NCBI GenBank assembly: GCA_021792815.1
Contig: JAJYTX010000159.1
Coordinates: 1 to 6,661, forward strand
Direction: 5' to 3'
Length of the DNA: 6,661 bases
Source of the DNA: Pseudomonadota bacterium
GTDB taxonomy: Bacteria; Pseudomonadota; Gammaproteobacteria; Steroidobacterales; Steroidobacteraceae
How positions within the stretch are numbered: the first letter of the stretch is position 1; each line of letters starts with the position of its first letter. The position numbers were made by a program, and so were the translations under genes. Shown here in pieces: positions 1 to 6,354 of this stretch. The notes beneath the pieces were generated by a model, which did no database searches, was not told the DNA's origin, and saw only the letters and a list, made by a program, of their open reading frames with translations.

Positions 1-26
1 GCAGACCATGTCCAGAACTCGAACGG

Positions 27-40
27 CGGCATCGATGCCG
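27..40. repeat. 14-bp perfect palindrome upstream of opgG
   Basis: CGGCATCGATGCCG reads identically on both strands and ends 13 bases before the TTG candidate start of opgG. It could be a binding site for a dimeric regulator. If opgG starts further upstream, it is instead coding sequence. A palindrome this long is not improbable by chance somewhere in a GC-rich window, so only its position makes it notable. Confidence 0.3.
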
Positions 41-53
41 GACCACGGGAAGA

Positions 54-1685
54 TTGGTGTTACTTGCTTTTCGCATACAGCTGGCGGCATTTTTCGCTCT
101 GGTTTTCCTGACCTGCGCGGCCGCGGGACCCGCGTGGGCTCATCCCGCGCCCCAGGGGCAACCTGCCCGACCCGCCGCGCATCGCCGGATGGAGCCGGCA
201 CGTCCCTCCGGGCAGCGTCCGGTGACTCAGGTGCACGCCGCGCCGCCGTTCAGCTTCGCCACCGTCCAGCGCATCGCGTGGCAGCGGGCCCTCCGCCCGT
301 ACCGGGTCCGCTCCACGCCGCTACCGGCCGCGCTGTCGCGGCTGACCTATACGCAGTATCGCCAGATCCGCTTCCGACCCGACGCCGCCCTGTGGCGCGG
401 CCAGTCGATGTTCGACGTGCAGTTCTACCACCGCGGCTTCGTGTTCACCCGGCAGGTCAGAATCTACGAAGTCCTTCCATCGGGCGTGCGTGAGGTGCGC
501 TACAGCCCCTCGATGTTCACGTTCGGCCGCACCGTGCCCCGTATGCGCCTGCCGGCCTATCTGGGGTTTGCCGGCTTCTCCGTCCACTATCCGCTCAACG
601 CGCCTTCGCGCCAGGACACGGTGATCGCGTTTCTCGGCGCTTCGTATTTTCGAGTGCTCGGCCGCAACCAGGTCTATGGGGTGACGGCACGCGGGCTCGC
701 CATCGACAGCGCCTCGGTGGAAGGCGAGGAGTTCCCCTATTTCACCGACTTCTGGCTCGTGCCTCCGGGCCCGCACGCGCACACCATGACGATCTACGCG
801 CTGCTCGACAGCCCGAGCACCACCGGCGCCTACCGGTTCGAGGTGCGCCCCGGGGCGATCACCCAGGTGACCGTCACCGCCACGCTGTACCCACGCGCGC
901 GCATCGCCAAGCTCGGCATCGCGCCGCTCACTTCGATGTACCTGTATGGCCTGAACTCCGCACGGCGGCGCTTCTATGACTGGCGGCCCCAGGTGCATGA
1001 CAGTGACGGACTCATGATGCACACCGGCGCCGGCGAGTGGTTGTGGCGGCCGCTGCAGAATCCGCGGCGACTCGAGGTCAACCGCTTCATGGACGACAAT
1101 CCGCGCGGCTTCGGGCTCATCCAGCGCAGGCGCGACTTCGCCGCATACGAGGACCCGGCAGCCCGCTACGAGCAGCGTCCGAGCTACTGGGTGCAGCCGC
1201 TCGGTGACTGGGGTCGTGGCGGCGTGGAACTCGTGGAGATTCCGAGTACGGACGAGGTCAATTACAACATCGACGCCTATTGGGTACCGAGCGCCCCGGC
1301 GCAGCCGCGCCGGCCGATCTCCTTTTCTTACCTGCTGTCGTCCTACCTGCATTCCGGCAATCGCTGGCCGCCGGGAGGCCAGGCGGTGGCGACGCGCTTC
1401 GGCCCCGTGACGCGCGCCGGCCGCCCGGTAGCCGGGATGCGGCGTGTGCTCATCGACTTCACCGGCGGTGACCTCGACGGTCTGCAGGCCAGTCAGCCCG
1501 TGCATGCCGAGATCACGGCAGGCGGTGCCGTCGTCTCCCGGGTCTCCGTCGAGCGGCTGCCCGAGAACGGCCGGTGGCGCGTGGCGTTCGATGTGAAGCC
1601 CACCGGCAGTCAGCCGGTGGACCTGCGCTGTTACCTGGAGCTCTACGGCTCGGCACTCACCGAAACCTGGACAGACCAATGGTAG
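54..1685 (+). CDS. opgG: Periplasmic glucan biosynthesis protein OpgG (MdoG family, GH186-like)
   Basis: This is a periplasmic protein of the MdoG/OpgG family, which acts on the beta-1,2-glucan backbone made by OpgH. The protein has up to 543 residues (E. coli OpgG is about 511). Residues 1-29 look like a Sec signal peptide: a hydrophobic stretch from about residue 8 to 24, then AWA at 27-29 as a likely cleavage site. A Pro/Ala/Arg-rich linker (about 30-63) leads to the MdoG domain, which runs from FSFATVQ (66) almost to the C-terminus. Family hallmarks include LGASYFRV, YGVTARGLAIDS, YALLDSPS, HDSDG (315-319), GEWLWRPL and NPRGFGLIQR. The usual DExxDN motif reads DEVNYN (400-405), with Tyr at 404 where the putative catalytic Asp is expected. 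The start is uncertain: TTG at 54, or GTG at 57, which is 6 nt after a weak GGA. The frame stays open to the window edge, so the true start may lie outside. It overlaps opgH by 7 bp. The Sec signal favours OpgG over OpgD. Confidence 0.9.
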   Translation: MVLLAFRIQLAAFFALVFLTCAAAGPAWAHPAPQGQPARPAAHRRMEPARPSGQRPVTQVHAAPPFSFATVQRIAWQRALRPYRVRSTPLPAALSRLTYTQYRQIRFRPDAALWRGQSMFDVQFYHRGFVFTRQVRIYEVLPSGVREVRYSPSMFTFGRTVPRMRLPAYLGFAGFSVHYPLNAPSRQDTVIAFLGASYFRVLGRNQVYGVTARGLAIDSASVEGEEFPYFTDFWLVPPGPHAHTMTIYALLDSPSTTGAYRFEVRPGAITQVTVTATLYPRARIAKLGIAPLTSMYLYGLNSARRRFYDWRPQVHDSDGLMMHTGAGEWLWRPLQNPRRLEVNRFMDDNPRGFGLIQRRRDFAAYEDPAARYEQRPSYWVQPLGDWGRGGVELVEIPSTDEVNYNIDAYWVPSAPAQPRRPISFSYLLSSYLHSGNRWPPGGQAVATRFGPVTRAGRPVAGMRRVLIDFTGGDLDGLQASQPVHAEITAGGAVVSRVSVERLPENGRWRVAFDVKPTGSQPVDLRCYLELYGSALTETWTDQW

Positions 1686-3646
1686 AGGCGCCGCCGCGAG
1701 CCGATGATCCGGGAGGCCGGGCGCGCTGGCGCCGCACGCTGTTTTTCGGCCTGACGCTGCTGACCGCGTCCGCGGCAACCGGGATGATGTGGGACATCCT
1801 GCAGGCGAACGGCCTCAACGATCTCGATCGGGTCGGGCTTGCGCTGTTCTTCGTCCTGTTCCTGTGGATCTCGAGTTCGTTCTGGAGCGCCGTGATGGGC
1901 TTCGCGGTCCGCCTGCGCGGCGGTGATCCGGCCCTGCTCGGCGCCGCGCAGGCGGATGTCCCGCTGGCAAGCCGCACTGCGCTGATCATGCCGATCCACA
2001 ACGAGGATACCGCGCGGGTCGCGGCCGGCCTCGATGTCATCTGGTCTTCGATCTCGCGGCTTCCCGAGCAGGCCGCATTCGACCTCTTCATCCTGTCCGA
2101 CACCCGCGACCCGCACATTGCCGCCGCAGAAGAACTCGCGTGGGCCGATCTCGTGGCGCGCCATGGCGCCGGCGGGCGCATCTTCTACCGCCGTCGCGCC
2201 GAGAATACCGGCCGCAAGGCCGGCAATATCGCCGATTTCGTGCGCCGCTGGGGCGGCGCCTACGACTACACGATCGTGCTCGATGCCGACAGCATCATGT
2301 CCGGCGCGGCGATGGTGCAGCTCGCGCGGCTGATGGATGCGCATCCGCGGGTCGGCATCATCCAGGCCCTGCCCCTGCCCGCGGGCCGCGACACCCTGTT
2401 CGCACGCCTGATCCAGTTCGCCACGCGCCTCAGCAGCCCGATGCTCGCGAGCGGACTCACGTACTGGCAGCTCGCAGAGGGCAACTACTGGGGCCACAAC
2501 GCCATCATCCGGCTCAACGCCTTCGCCGCCCACTGCGATCTGCCGCGCCTGCCCGGCTCCCCGCCCCTCGGGGGAGAGATCCTGAGCCACGATTTCGTCG
2601 AGGCGGCGTTCATGCGCCGGGCTGGCTTCGAGGTATGGCTGCTGCCGACCGAGCACGGCAGTTGGGAGGAAGTCCCCTCGAACGTCATCGACTACGCGGC
2701 ACGCGATCGGCGCTGGGCGCAGGGCAATCTCCAGCACCTCGGCCTGCTGCGGGCACGCGGCCTGCACTGGCTGAGCCGGGTTCACCTCATGACCGGAGTG
2801 CTCTCGTACGTGACCTCGCCCCTGTGGCTGCTCGTGCTGCTGCTCAGCTCGAGCGTGGTCATACTGCAGGCGCTGCACGGCCACCAGTATTTCGTGCCGG
2901 GCAGCCATTCGCTGTTTCCGAACTGGCCGAAATACCGCGACGGGGAGATCGCGACGTTGCTGTCGCTCACCGCGGTCGTGCTGTTGCTGCCGAAAGTGCT
3001 GGCGGCGGTACTCGTGCTGCGCGACCGTACGTTGTGCCGCGGTTTTGGCGGCGCTGCACGACTCAGCGCGAGCCTGGTGATCGAGCAGCTTTTCAGCATC
3101 CTGCTCGCGCCGGCCATGATGCTGTTCCATACCACCTTCGTCATCAGCATCCTCAGCGGCAGACCCGTTGCGTGGCGCGCGCAGGAGCGAGGCGATCGGG
3201 GCATCGGCTGGCTCGAGGCGCTCGGGCGTCACAAATGGCATGTCATCATCGGCATCACCTGGGGGGCCCTCATCCTCAAGCTGGCGCCGCGTTACATCTG
3301 GTGGCTGCTGCCGGTGCTTGCCGGCATGGTGCTGTCGGTGCCGCTGACGATGTGGACCAGCCGTGCCGGGATCGGCAGATGGATGCGCAGGCGGGGGTTG
3401 CTGCTGACTCCGGAGGAAACCGCCCCGCCCGCGGAACTGGCGGCGCTCGGGGAACGCCTGCGCGCCGCCGCGCAGGCGTCGGCCGCGTCCACGCCGGGCG
3501 CGGCGTCATCTGGGCGGATGGGCCCGGCTGCGCGCGTGCCCGATCAGACGCCGCTGCCGATGACGGTGCAGTCGCTGCGTCACTTCCGCGTACCGCACTG
3601 CGGCGGCGATGACAGCCGTACCCAGACCGAATGGCGCGGCTCGTGA
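1679..3646 (+). CDS. opgH: Glucan glucosyltransferase OpgH (MdoH, short form)
   Basis: This inner-membrane family 2 glycosyltransferase polymerises glucose from UDP-glucose into the beta-1,2-linked OPG backbone. The 655-residue protein has two N-terminal membrane segments (about 20-40 and 51-76) and a cytoplasmic GT domain (about 95-360). Further membrane segments lie near 371-398, 424-447, 466-492 and 521-560. GT2 motifs are complete: MPIHNED (104-110), SDTRD (140-144), DADS with D202 and D204 for UDP/metal binding, SHDFVEA with D305 as probable catalytic base, and RDRRW (342-346) matching the (Q/R)xxRW processivity motif. The ATG at 1679 overlaps the end of opgG (ATGGTAG), implying translational coupling. 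An upstream in-frame ATG at 1574 would only add 35 residues read from inside opgG. E. coli OpgH is about 847 residues; this one lacks the long N-terminal cytoplasmic region and is close in size to Xanthomonas HrpM. The tail (about 570-655) is Ala/Pro/Arg-rich and probably poorly conserved. Confidence 0.95.
   Translation: MVEAPPRADDPGGRARWRRTLFFGLTLLTASAATGMMWDILQANGLNDLDRVGLALFFVLFLWISSSFWSAVMGFAVRLRGGDPALLGAAQADVPLASRTALIMPIHNEDTARVAAGLDVIWSSISRLPEQAAFDLFILSDTRDPHIAAAEELAWADLVARHGAGGRIFYRRRAENTGRKAGNIADFVRRWGGAYDYTIVLDADSIMSGAAMVQLARLMDAHPRVGIIQALPLPAGRDTLFARLIQFATRLSSPMLASGLTYWQLAEGNYWGHNAIIRLNAFAAHCDLPRLPGSPPLGGEILSHDFVEAAFMRRAGFEVWLLPTEHGSWEEVPSNVIDYAARDRRWAQGNLQHLGLLRARGLHWLSRVHLMTGVLSYVTSPLWLLVLLLSSSVVILQALHGHQYFVPGSHSLFPNWPKYRDGEIATLLSLTAVVLLLPKVLAAVLVLRDRTLCRGFGGAARLSASLVIEQLFSILLAPAMMLFHTTFVISILSGRPVAWRAQERGDRGIGWLEALGRHKWHVIIGITWGALILKLAPRYIWWLLPVLAGMVLSVPLTMWTSRAGIGRWMRRRGLLLTPEETAPPAELAALGERLRAAAQASAASTPGAASSGRMGPAARVPDQTPLPMTVQSLRHFRVPHCGGDDSRTQTEWRGS
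3454..3479. repeat. Perfect 11-bp inverted repeat with 4-nt loop in the 3' end of opgH
   Basis: ACGCCTGCGCG (3454-3464) and CGCGCAGGCGT (3469-3479) are exact reverse complements separated by CCGC. In opgH mRNA this gives a very stable hairpin, about 165 bases before the opgH stop and about 205 before opgD. It encodes an Arg/Ala-rich part of the variable tail. A weaker 6-bp stem (3482-3487 with 3499-3504) follows directly. No T-run follows, so it is not a classical terminator. Confidence 0.6.
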
Positions 3647-3672
3647 TGCCTGCGGCCAGAGAATCGTTCCAC

Positions 3673-3678
3673 GAGAGG
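3673..3678 (+). promoter_or_regulatory. Ribosome binding site of opgD
   Basis: GAGAGG lies 7 nt before the ATG at 3686. It is the clearest Shine-Dalgarno sequence in the window and fixes the opgD start. It also indicates that opgD is translated independently, unlike the overlapped opgH. Confidence 0.7.
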
Positions 3679-3685
3679 TGACACC

Positions 3686-5293
3686 ATGAACCGACGCGGC
3701 TTCCTGCGGGCTGGAGCGGCCACCATGACCTCCATCGCGCCCTGGCCGTGGGATTTCGCGCGCCGGAAAAAGCCCGCGAAACCTCAACTCGGCGTCACAC
3801 AGCTGGGCGCGCCCCAGCCCTTCACATTCGCGACGCTGAAGGAGCAGGCGCGCTCGATGGCGCTGAGCCTGTACAGCGGGACGGCCCCTCCCCTGCCGGC
3901 CGCCATCGCCCAGCTCAGCTGGGACCAGTGGGAGTCGATCACCTACCGTCCGGAGCGTACGCTGTGGTACGGAGAGAACCTCGATTTCCGCATCCGCTTC
4001 GATCACCTCGGCTTCACCATGAAGCGCCCGAAGACCATGTACGCGCTCGAGGGTGGCCAGGCGAGGCAGATCCTGTTCGACCCCAGTCTGTTCGATTACA
4101 GCCGCTCGGGCCTGAAGCCCGCCCAGATTCCGAAGAAGCTCGGGTTTTCGGGATTCAATGTGCTGTTTCACACTGACTGGACCACCGACCGGGCGGTCTT
4201 TCAGGGCGCCTCGTATTTCCGCGCCGTCGACGGCAGCGGCCAGTACGGGATGTCTCAGCGGGGACTCGCGATCGACACCGGAATGACGCAGCCGGAGGAG
4301 TTCCCGGACTTCGTCGCCTTCTATCTGGAGAAGCCCGCGCCCGAATCGACGCTGCTGACCGTGTACGCCCTGCTCGATTCTCCGAGCGTCGCAGGAGCCT
4401 ATCGCTTCGTCATTGATGTCGCCGACACGTTGGTGATGGATGTGGATCTGACGCTGTATCCACGGCGGCAAATCACCCGGCTCGGCATCGCTCCGGGCAC
4501 CAGCATGTACCTGGTGGGCGAGAACGATCACCGGGTGAGCGATGACTGGCGGCCGCAGATCCATGATTCCGACGGCCTGCAGATGCACACCGGCGTCGGA
4601 GAGTGGATCTGGCGACCCCTGACCAACCCGAGCGCGCTGCGAGTCAACTCCTATCTGGACGACGACCCGCGCGGCTTCGGACTGATGCAACGCGACCATC
4701 GCTTCGCGGACTACCAGGACGATGGCGCCTGGTACAACCGGCGGCCGTGCTGCTGGGTGCAGCCGAAAGCCGCCTGGGGCAAGGGGGCGGTGATGCTGGT
4801 CGAGATTCCGACCCTCGACGAGACGATGGACAACATCGTGGCGTTCTGGAATCCGGACGGCGAGATCGTCCCGGGCCGGGTGTACGAGTACGGCTATCGG
4901 CTGTACTGGTGCCGTGAGAACCCCTTCGGTCCGCCGCTCGCGCACGTGCAGGCGACCCGCGACGGGATCGGGGGCGTCGTCGGACAACCACGCAAGGAGT
5001 TCTCCTGGCGCTTCGTGGTCGATTTCGTCGGCGGAGACCTGCCGATGCTCGCGCACGCCGACCACGTCGTGCCGGTGATCAGCACCTCGAGCGGCCAGGT
5101 GCAGATCGCTTCGGCGCGACCGCTCACGCCCATCGGCGGCTGGCGCGCCATGTTCGACCTCGTCCCGGGGCAGGACGAGCAGCCGATCGACCTCAGGCTT
5201 TATCTCTCCCTGCACGGTCAGGCGCTGTCGGAGACCTGGATGTATCAGTACACTCCGCCACCGCTTGCGCAGCAGCAGGCCTACCTCACCTGA
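3686..5293 (+). CDS. opgD: Periplasmic glucan biosynthesis protein OpgD (MdoG family, GH186-like, Tat signal)
   Basis: This is a second MdoG-family protein, 535 residues (E. coli OpgD is about 551). It begins with a twin-arginine motif, NRRGFLRAG (2-10), as in E. coli OpgD, so Tat export is expected. The hydrophobic part is short and no clear AxA cleavage site is visible. The MdoG domain starts at FTFATL (46-51) and runs to the C-terminus. It carries LGFSGFNV, YGMSQRGLAIDT, YALLDSPS, HDSDG (293-297), GEWIWRPL and DPRGFGLMQR. It also has the complete DETMDN motif (378-383). From recall of the E. coli OpgD work, the Asp residues in the HDSDG and DExxDN regions serve as base and acid of a beta-1,2-glucanase; both are present here. 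A good ribosome binding site precedes the ATG, 39 bp after opgH, so it probably ends the same operon. Related OpgD proteins either cleave linear beta-1,2-glucan or form alpha-1,6-cyclised products; the sequence alone does not decide which. Confidence 0.9.
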   Translation: MNRRGFLRAGAATMTSIAPWPWDFARRKKPAKPQLGVTQLGAPQPFTFATLKEQARSMALSLYSGTAPPLPAAIAQLSWDQWESITYRPERTLWYGENLDFRIRFDHLGFTMKRPKTMYALEGGQARQILFDPSLFDYSRSGLKPAQIPKKLGFSGFNVLFHTDWTTDRAVFQGASYFRAVDGSGQYGMSQRGLAIDTGMTQPEEFPDFVAFYLEKPAPESTLLTVYALLDSPSVAGAYRFVIDVADTLVMDVDLTLYPRRQITRLGIAPGTSMYLVGENDHRVSDDWRPQIHDSDGLQMHTGVGEWIWRPLTNPSALRVNSYLDDDPRGFGLMQRDHRFADYQDDGAWYNRRPCCWVQPKAAWGKGAVMLVEIPTLDETMDNIVAFWNPDGEIVPGRVYEYGYRLYWCRENPFGPPLAHVQATRDGIGGVVGQPRKEFSWRFVVDFVGGDLPMLAHADHVVPVISTSSGQVQIASARPLTPIGGWRAMFDLVPGQDEQPIDLRLYLSLHGQALSETWMYQYTPPPLAQQQAYLT

Positions 5294-5303
5294 GCGGGTA
5301 GCC
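5278..5303. terminator. Possible weak bidirectional stem-loop between opgD and the ATP-grasp gene
   Basis: GGCCTACC (5278-5285) can pair with GGTAGCC (5297-5303), giving seven pairs with one bulged C around an 11-nt loop. It covers the opgD stop codon at the junction of two converging genes. There is no T-run on either strand and the stem is short, so termination here is only a possibility. Confidence 0.2.
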
Positions 5304-5314
5304 GGGCGTCGCCA

Positions 5315-6343
5315 TTACAGCAGCCGCGCGATCTCGAGCGCGAACCGGGCGGCAGCGCCGTCCGCGAAGCCTAGAAACAGCGACGGCTCGGCAAGCTCTA
5401 GCTCGAGCACTACAGGTGTTCCTCGCGGATCGCGCAGCAAGTCCACTCGCGCGTACAGCGGCATCACGGCGGCTCGCCCCGTGCACACCAGCGCGTCCAG
5501 CGCCGCGGCTCCGAGCCGCTCCTGCGCTCGCTCGGGCGTACGGGGCGTAATGTGCTCCGGCGCGAACAAGGCGCGGGTGGGGCGCTCCCCCGGGCGCAGC
5601 AACGGACCCTTGCGGATCGCATGGCTCAAACGGCCCCCGAAATACACCAAGGCGGTCTCGCCGTTGCAATCGACATCGGCAAGGTACGGCTGCAGCAGCA
5701 CGCTGCGCCCCGCCGACAGCAGTCCCTGGGCGTGCGCTGCGGCTTGCGCGGCGCGACTGCGCGCGAGCCGCAGCGCGCCGCGTGAGCCTGCTCCCACGGC
5801 AGGCTTGACGACGAGCTCGGCGCACGAGTGACGGCTCAGGAATGCCTCCACGGCCCTTGTCGGGTCCTCGCCCGGCTCGATGAACTCGCTCGGCACCGTC
5901 GGGATGCCGAACTCGGCCAGCTCGCGCAGATAATGCTTGTCCGTGTTCCACAGCGCCAGGGATTGCGGATTGTGCAGCCGCGTCTGCGGTGCGACGCTCG
6001 CCAGCCACGTTCGGAACTCATCGAGGCGCTCCGTGTAGTCCCAGGTTGAGCGCAGCAACGCCAGCTCATACGCCGACCAGATCACTTCGGGATCGTCCCA
6101 CTCGACGATCTGCGGCTGCAGGCCACGCGCGCTCAACGCCGCGGCGAGCAGCGCCATGTCTTCATCCAGTCCGCGCGCCGCGCGGGCGCTGACGAGCGCC
6201 ACTCGGGCCGGCGCCTGCCTCCCGGATGCCTGCTCGTCGCCGCAGCGGCCCGCCGCGAACCGCGGCACAGTGTTTTCCGGGCCGGTTCCCGAGCGCACAT
6301 CCGCACGCCTCATGCGGCTCCCGGAGCCATCCGGCGACTTCAT
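5315..6343 (-). CDS. ATP-grasp domain protein, DcsG/RimK-like ligase
   Basis: This is an ATP-grasp enzyme, expected to activate a carboxylate with ATP and join it to an amine; the substrates are unknown. In the 342-residue reading, the conserved part begins at VALVSARAARGLD (48-60). It continues with LRSTWDY (97-103), NTDKHYLR (133-140), the nucleotide-binding VVKPAVGAGSRG (178-189, K180), LQPY (217-220), GET (228-230) and HAIRKG (241-246). It ends with the metal-binding region YARVD (297-301) and LELELAEPSLFLGF (313-326), with D301, E314 and E316 as likely ligands. This pattern resembles proteins annotated as cycloserine biosynthesis protein DcsG, a name often transferred broadly, so cycloserine synthesis is not implied. 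The first 46 residues look non-conserved. Alternative starts are ATG at 6313 (preceded by GGGAG 4 nt away) and GTG codons for residues 16, 26 and 48. The gene starts 11 bp after the aguB stop and converges on opgD. A long inverted repeat lies inside it (residues about 190-204). Confidence 0.8.
   Translation of the reverse strand: MKSPDGSGSRMRRADVRSGTGPENTVPRFAAGRCGDEQASGRQAPARVALVSARAARGLDEDMALLAAALSARGLQPQIVEWDDPEVIWSAYELALLRSTWDYTERLDEFRTWLASVAPQTRLHNPQSLALWNTDKHYLRELAEFGIPTVPSEFIEPGEDPTRAVEAFLSRHSCAELVVKPAVGAGSRGALRLARSRAAQAAAHAQGLLSAGRSVLLQPYLADVDCNGETALVYFGGRLSHAIRKGPLLRPGERPTRALFAPEHITPRTPERAQERLGAAALDALVCTGRAAVMPLYARVDLLRDPRGTPVVLELELAEPSLFLGFADGAAARFALEIARLL
5732..5778. repeat. Long inverted repeat inside the ATP-grasp gene
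   Basis: An exact 11-bp arm (5734-5744) pairs with 5766-5776, and after one mismatch a further 5 bp pair (5746-5750 with 5760-5764), leaving a 9-nt loop. In + strand RNA, which is antisense to the ATP-grasp gene, the mismatch becomes a U-G pair. The stem also extends outward by one U-G and one G-C pair, giving 19 continuous pairs. In the sense mRNA the same positions are A-C mismatches. The region encodes an Arg/Ala-rich helix (residues about 190-204) built from GCG/CGC codons, which may explain part of the symmetry. Confidence 0.6.
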
Positions 6344-6354
6344 GACGGCCGATC

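Noticed and set aside
8..493. ATG-started 161-codon frame at the beginning of the window
   Set aside because: It overlaps opgG in another frame and has low-complexity Arg/Pro/Ala sequence. The opgG frame carries the signal peptide and MdoG domain.
1574..1678. Extended opgH start at ATG 1574
   Set aside because: It would add 35 residues read through the conserved end of opgG. The ATG at 1679 gives a normal short N-terminus and a typical overlap.
2140..3612. 490-codon open frame on the + strand within opgH
   Set aside because: It is a frame-shifted shadow of opgH: the product is Arg/Ala/Pro-rich with no domain, while the opgH frame has all glycosyltransferase motifs.
321..5215. Three long open frames on the - strand (321-1778, 1643-3241, 3506-5215)
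   Set aside because: They lie antisense to opgG, opgH and opgD, which have clear family motifs. Their translations are rich in Arg, His, Ala and Val with no recognisable domain, as expected from GC-rich third codon positions.
5315..6343. Cycloserine biosynthesis by the DcsG-like protein
   Set aside because: The DcsG name is widely transferred by similarity. None of the other cycloserine genes is visible and the neighbour is a polyamine gene.
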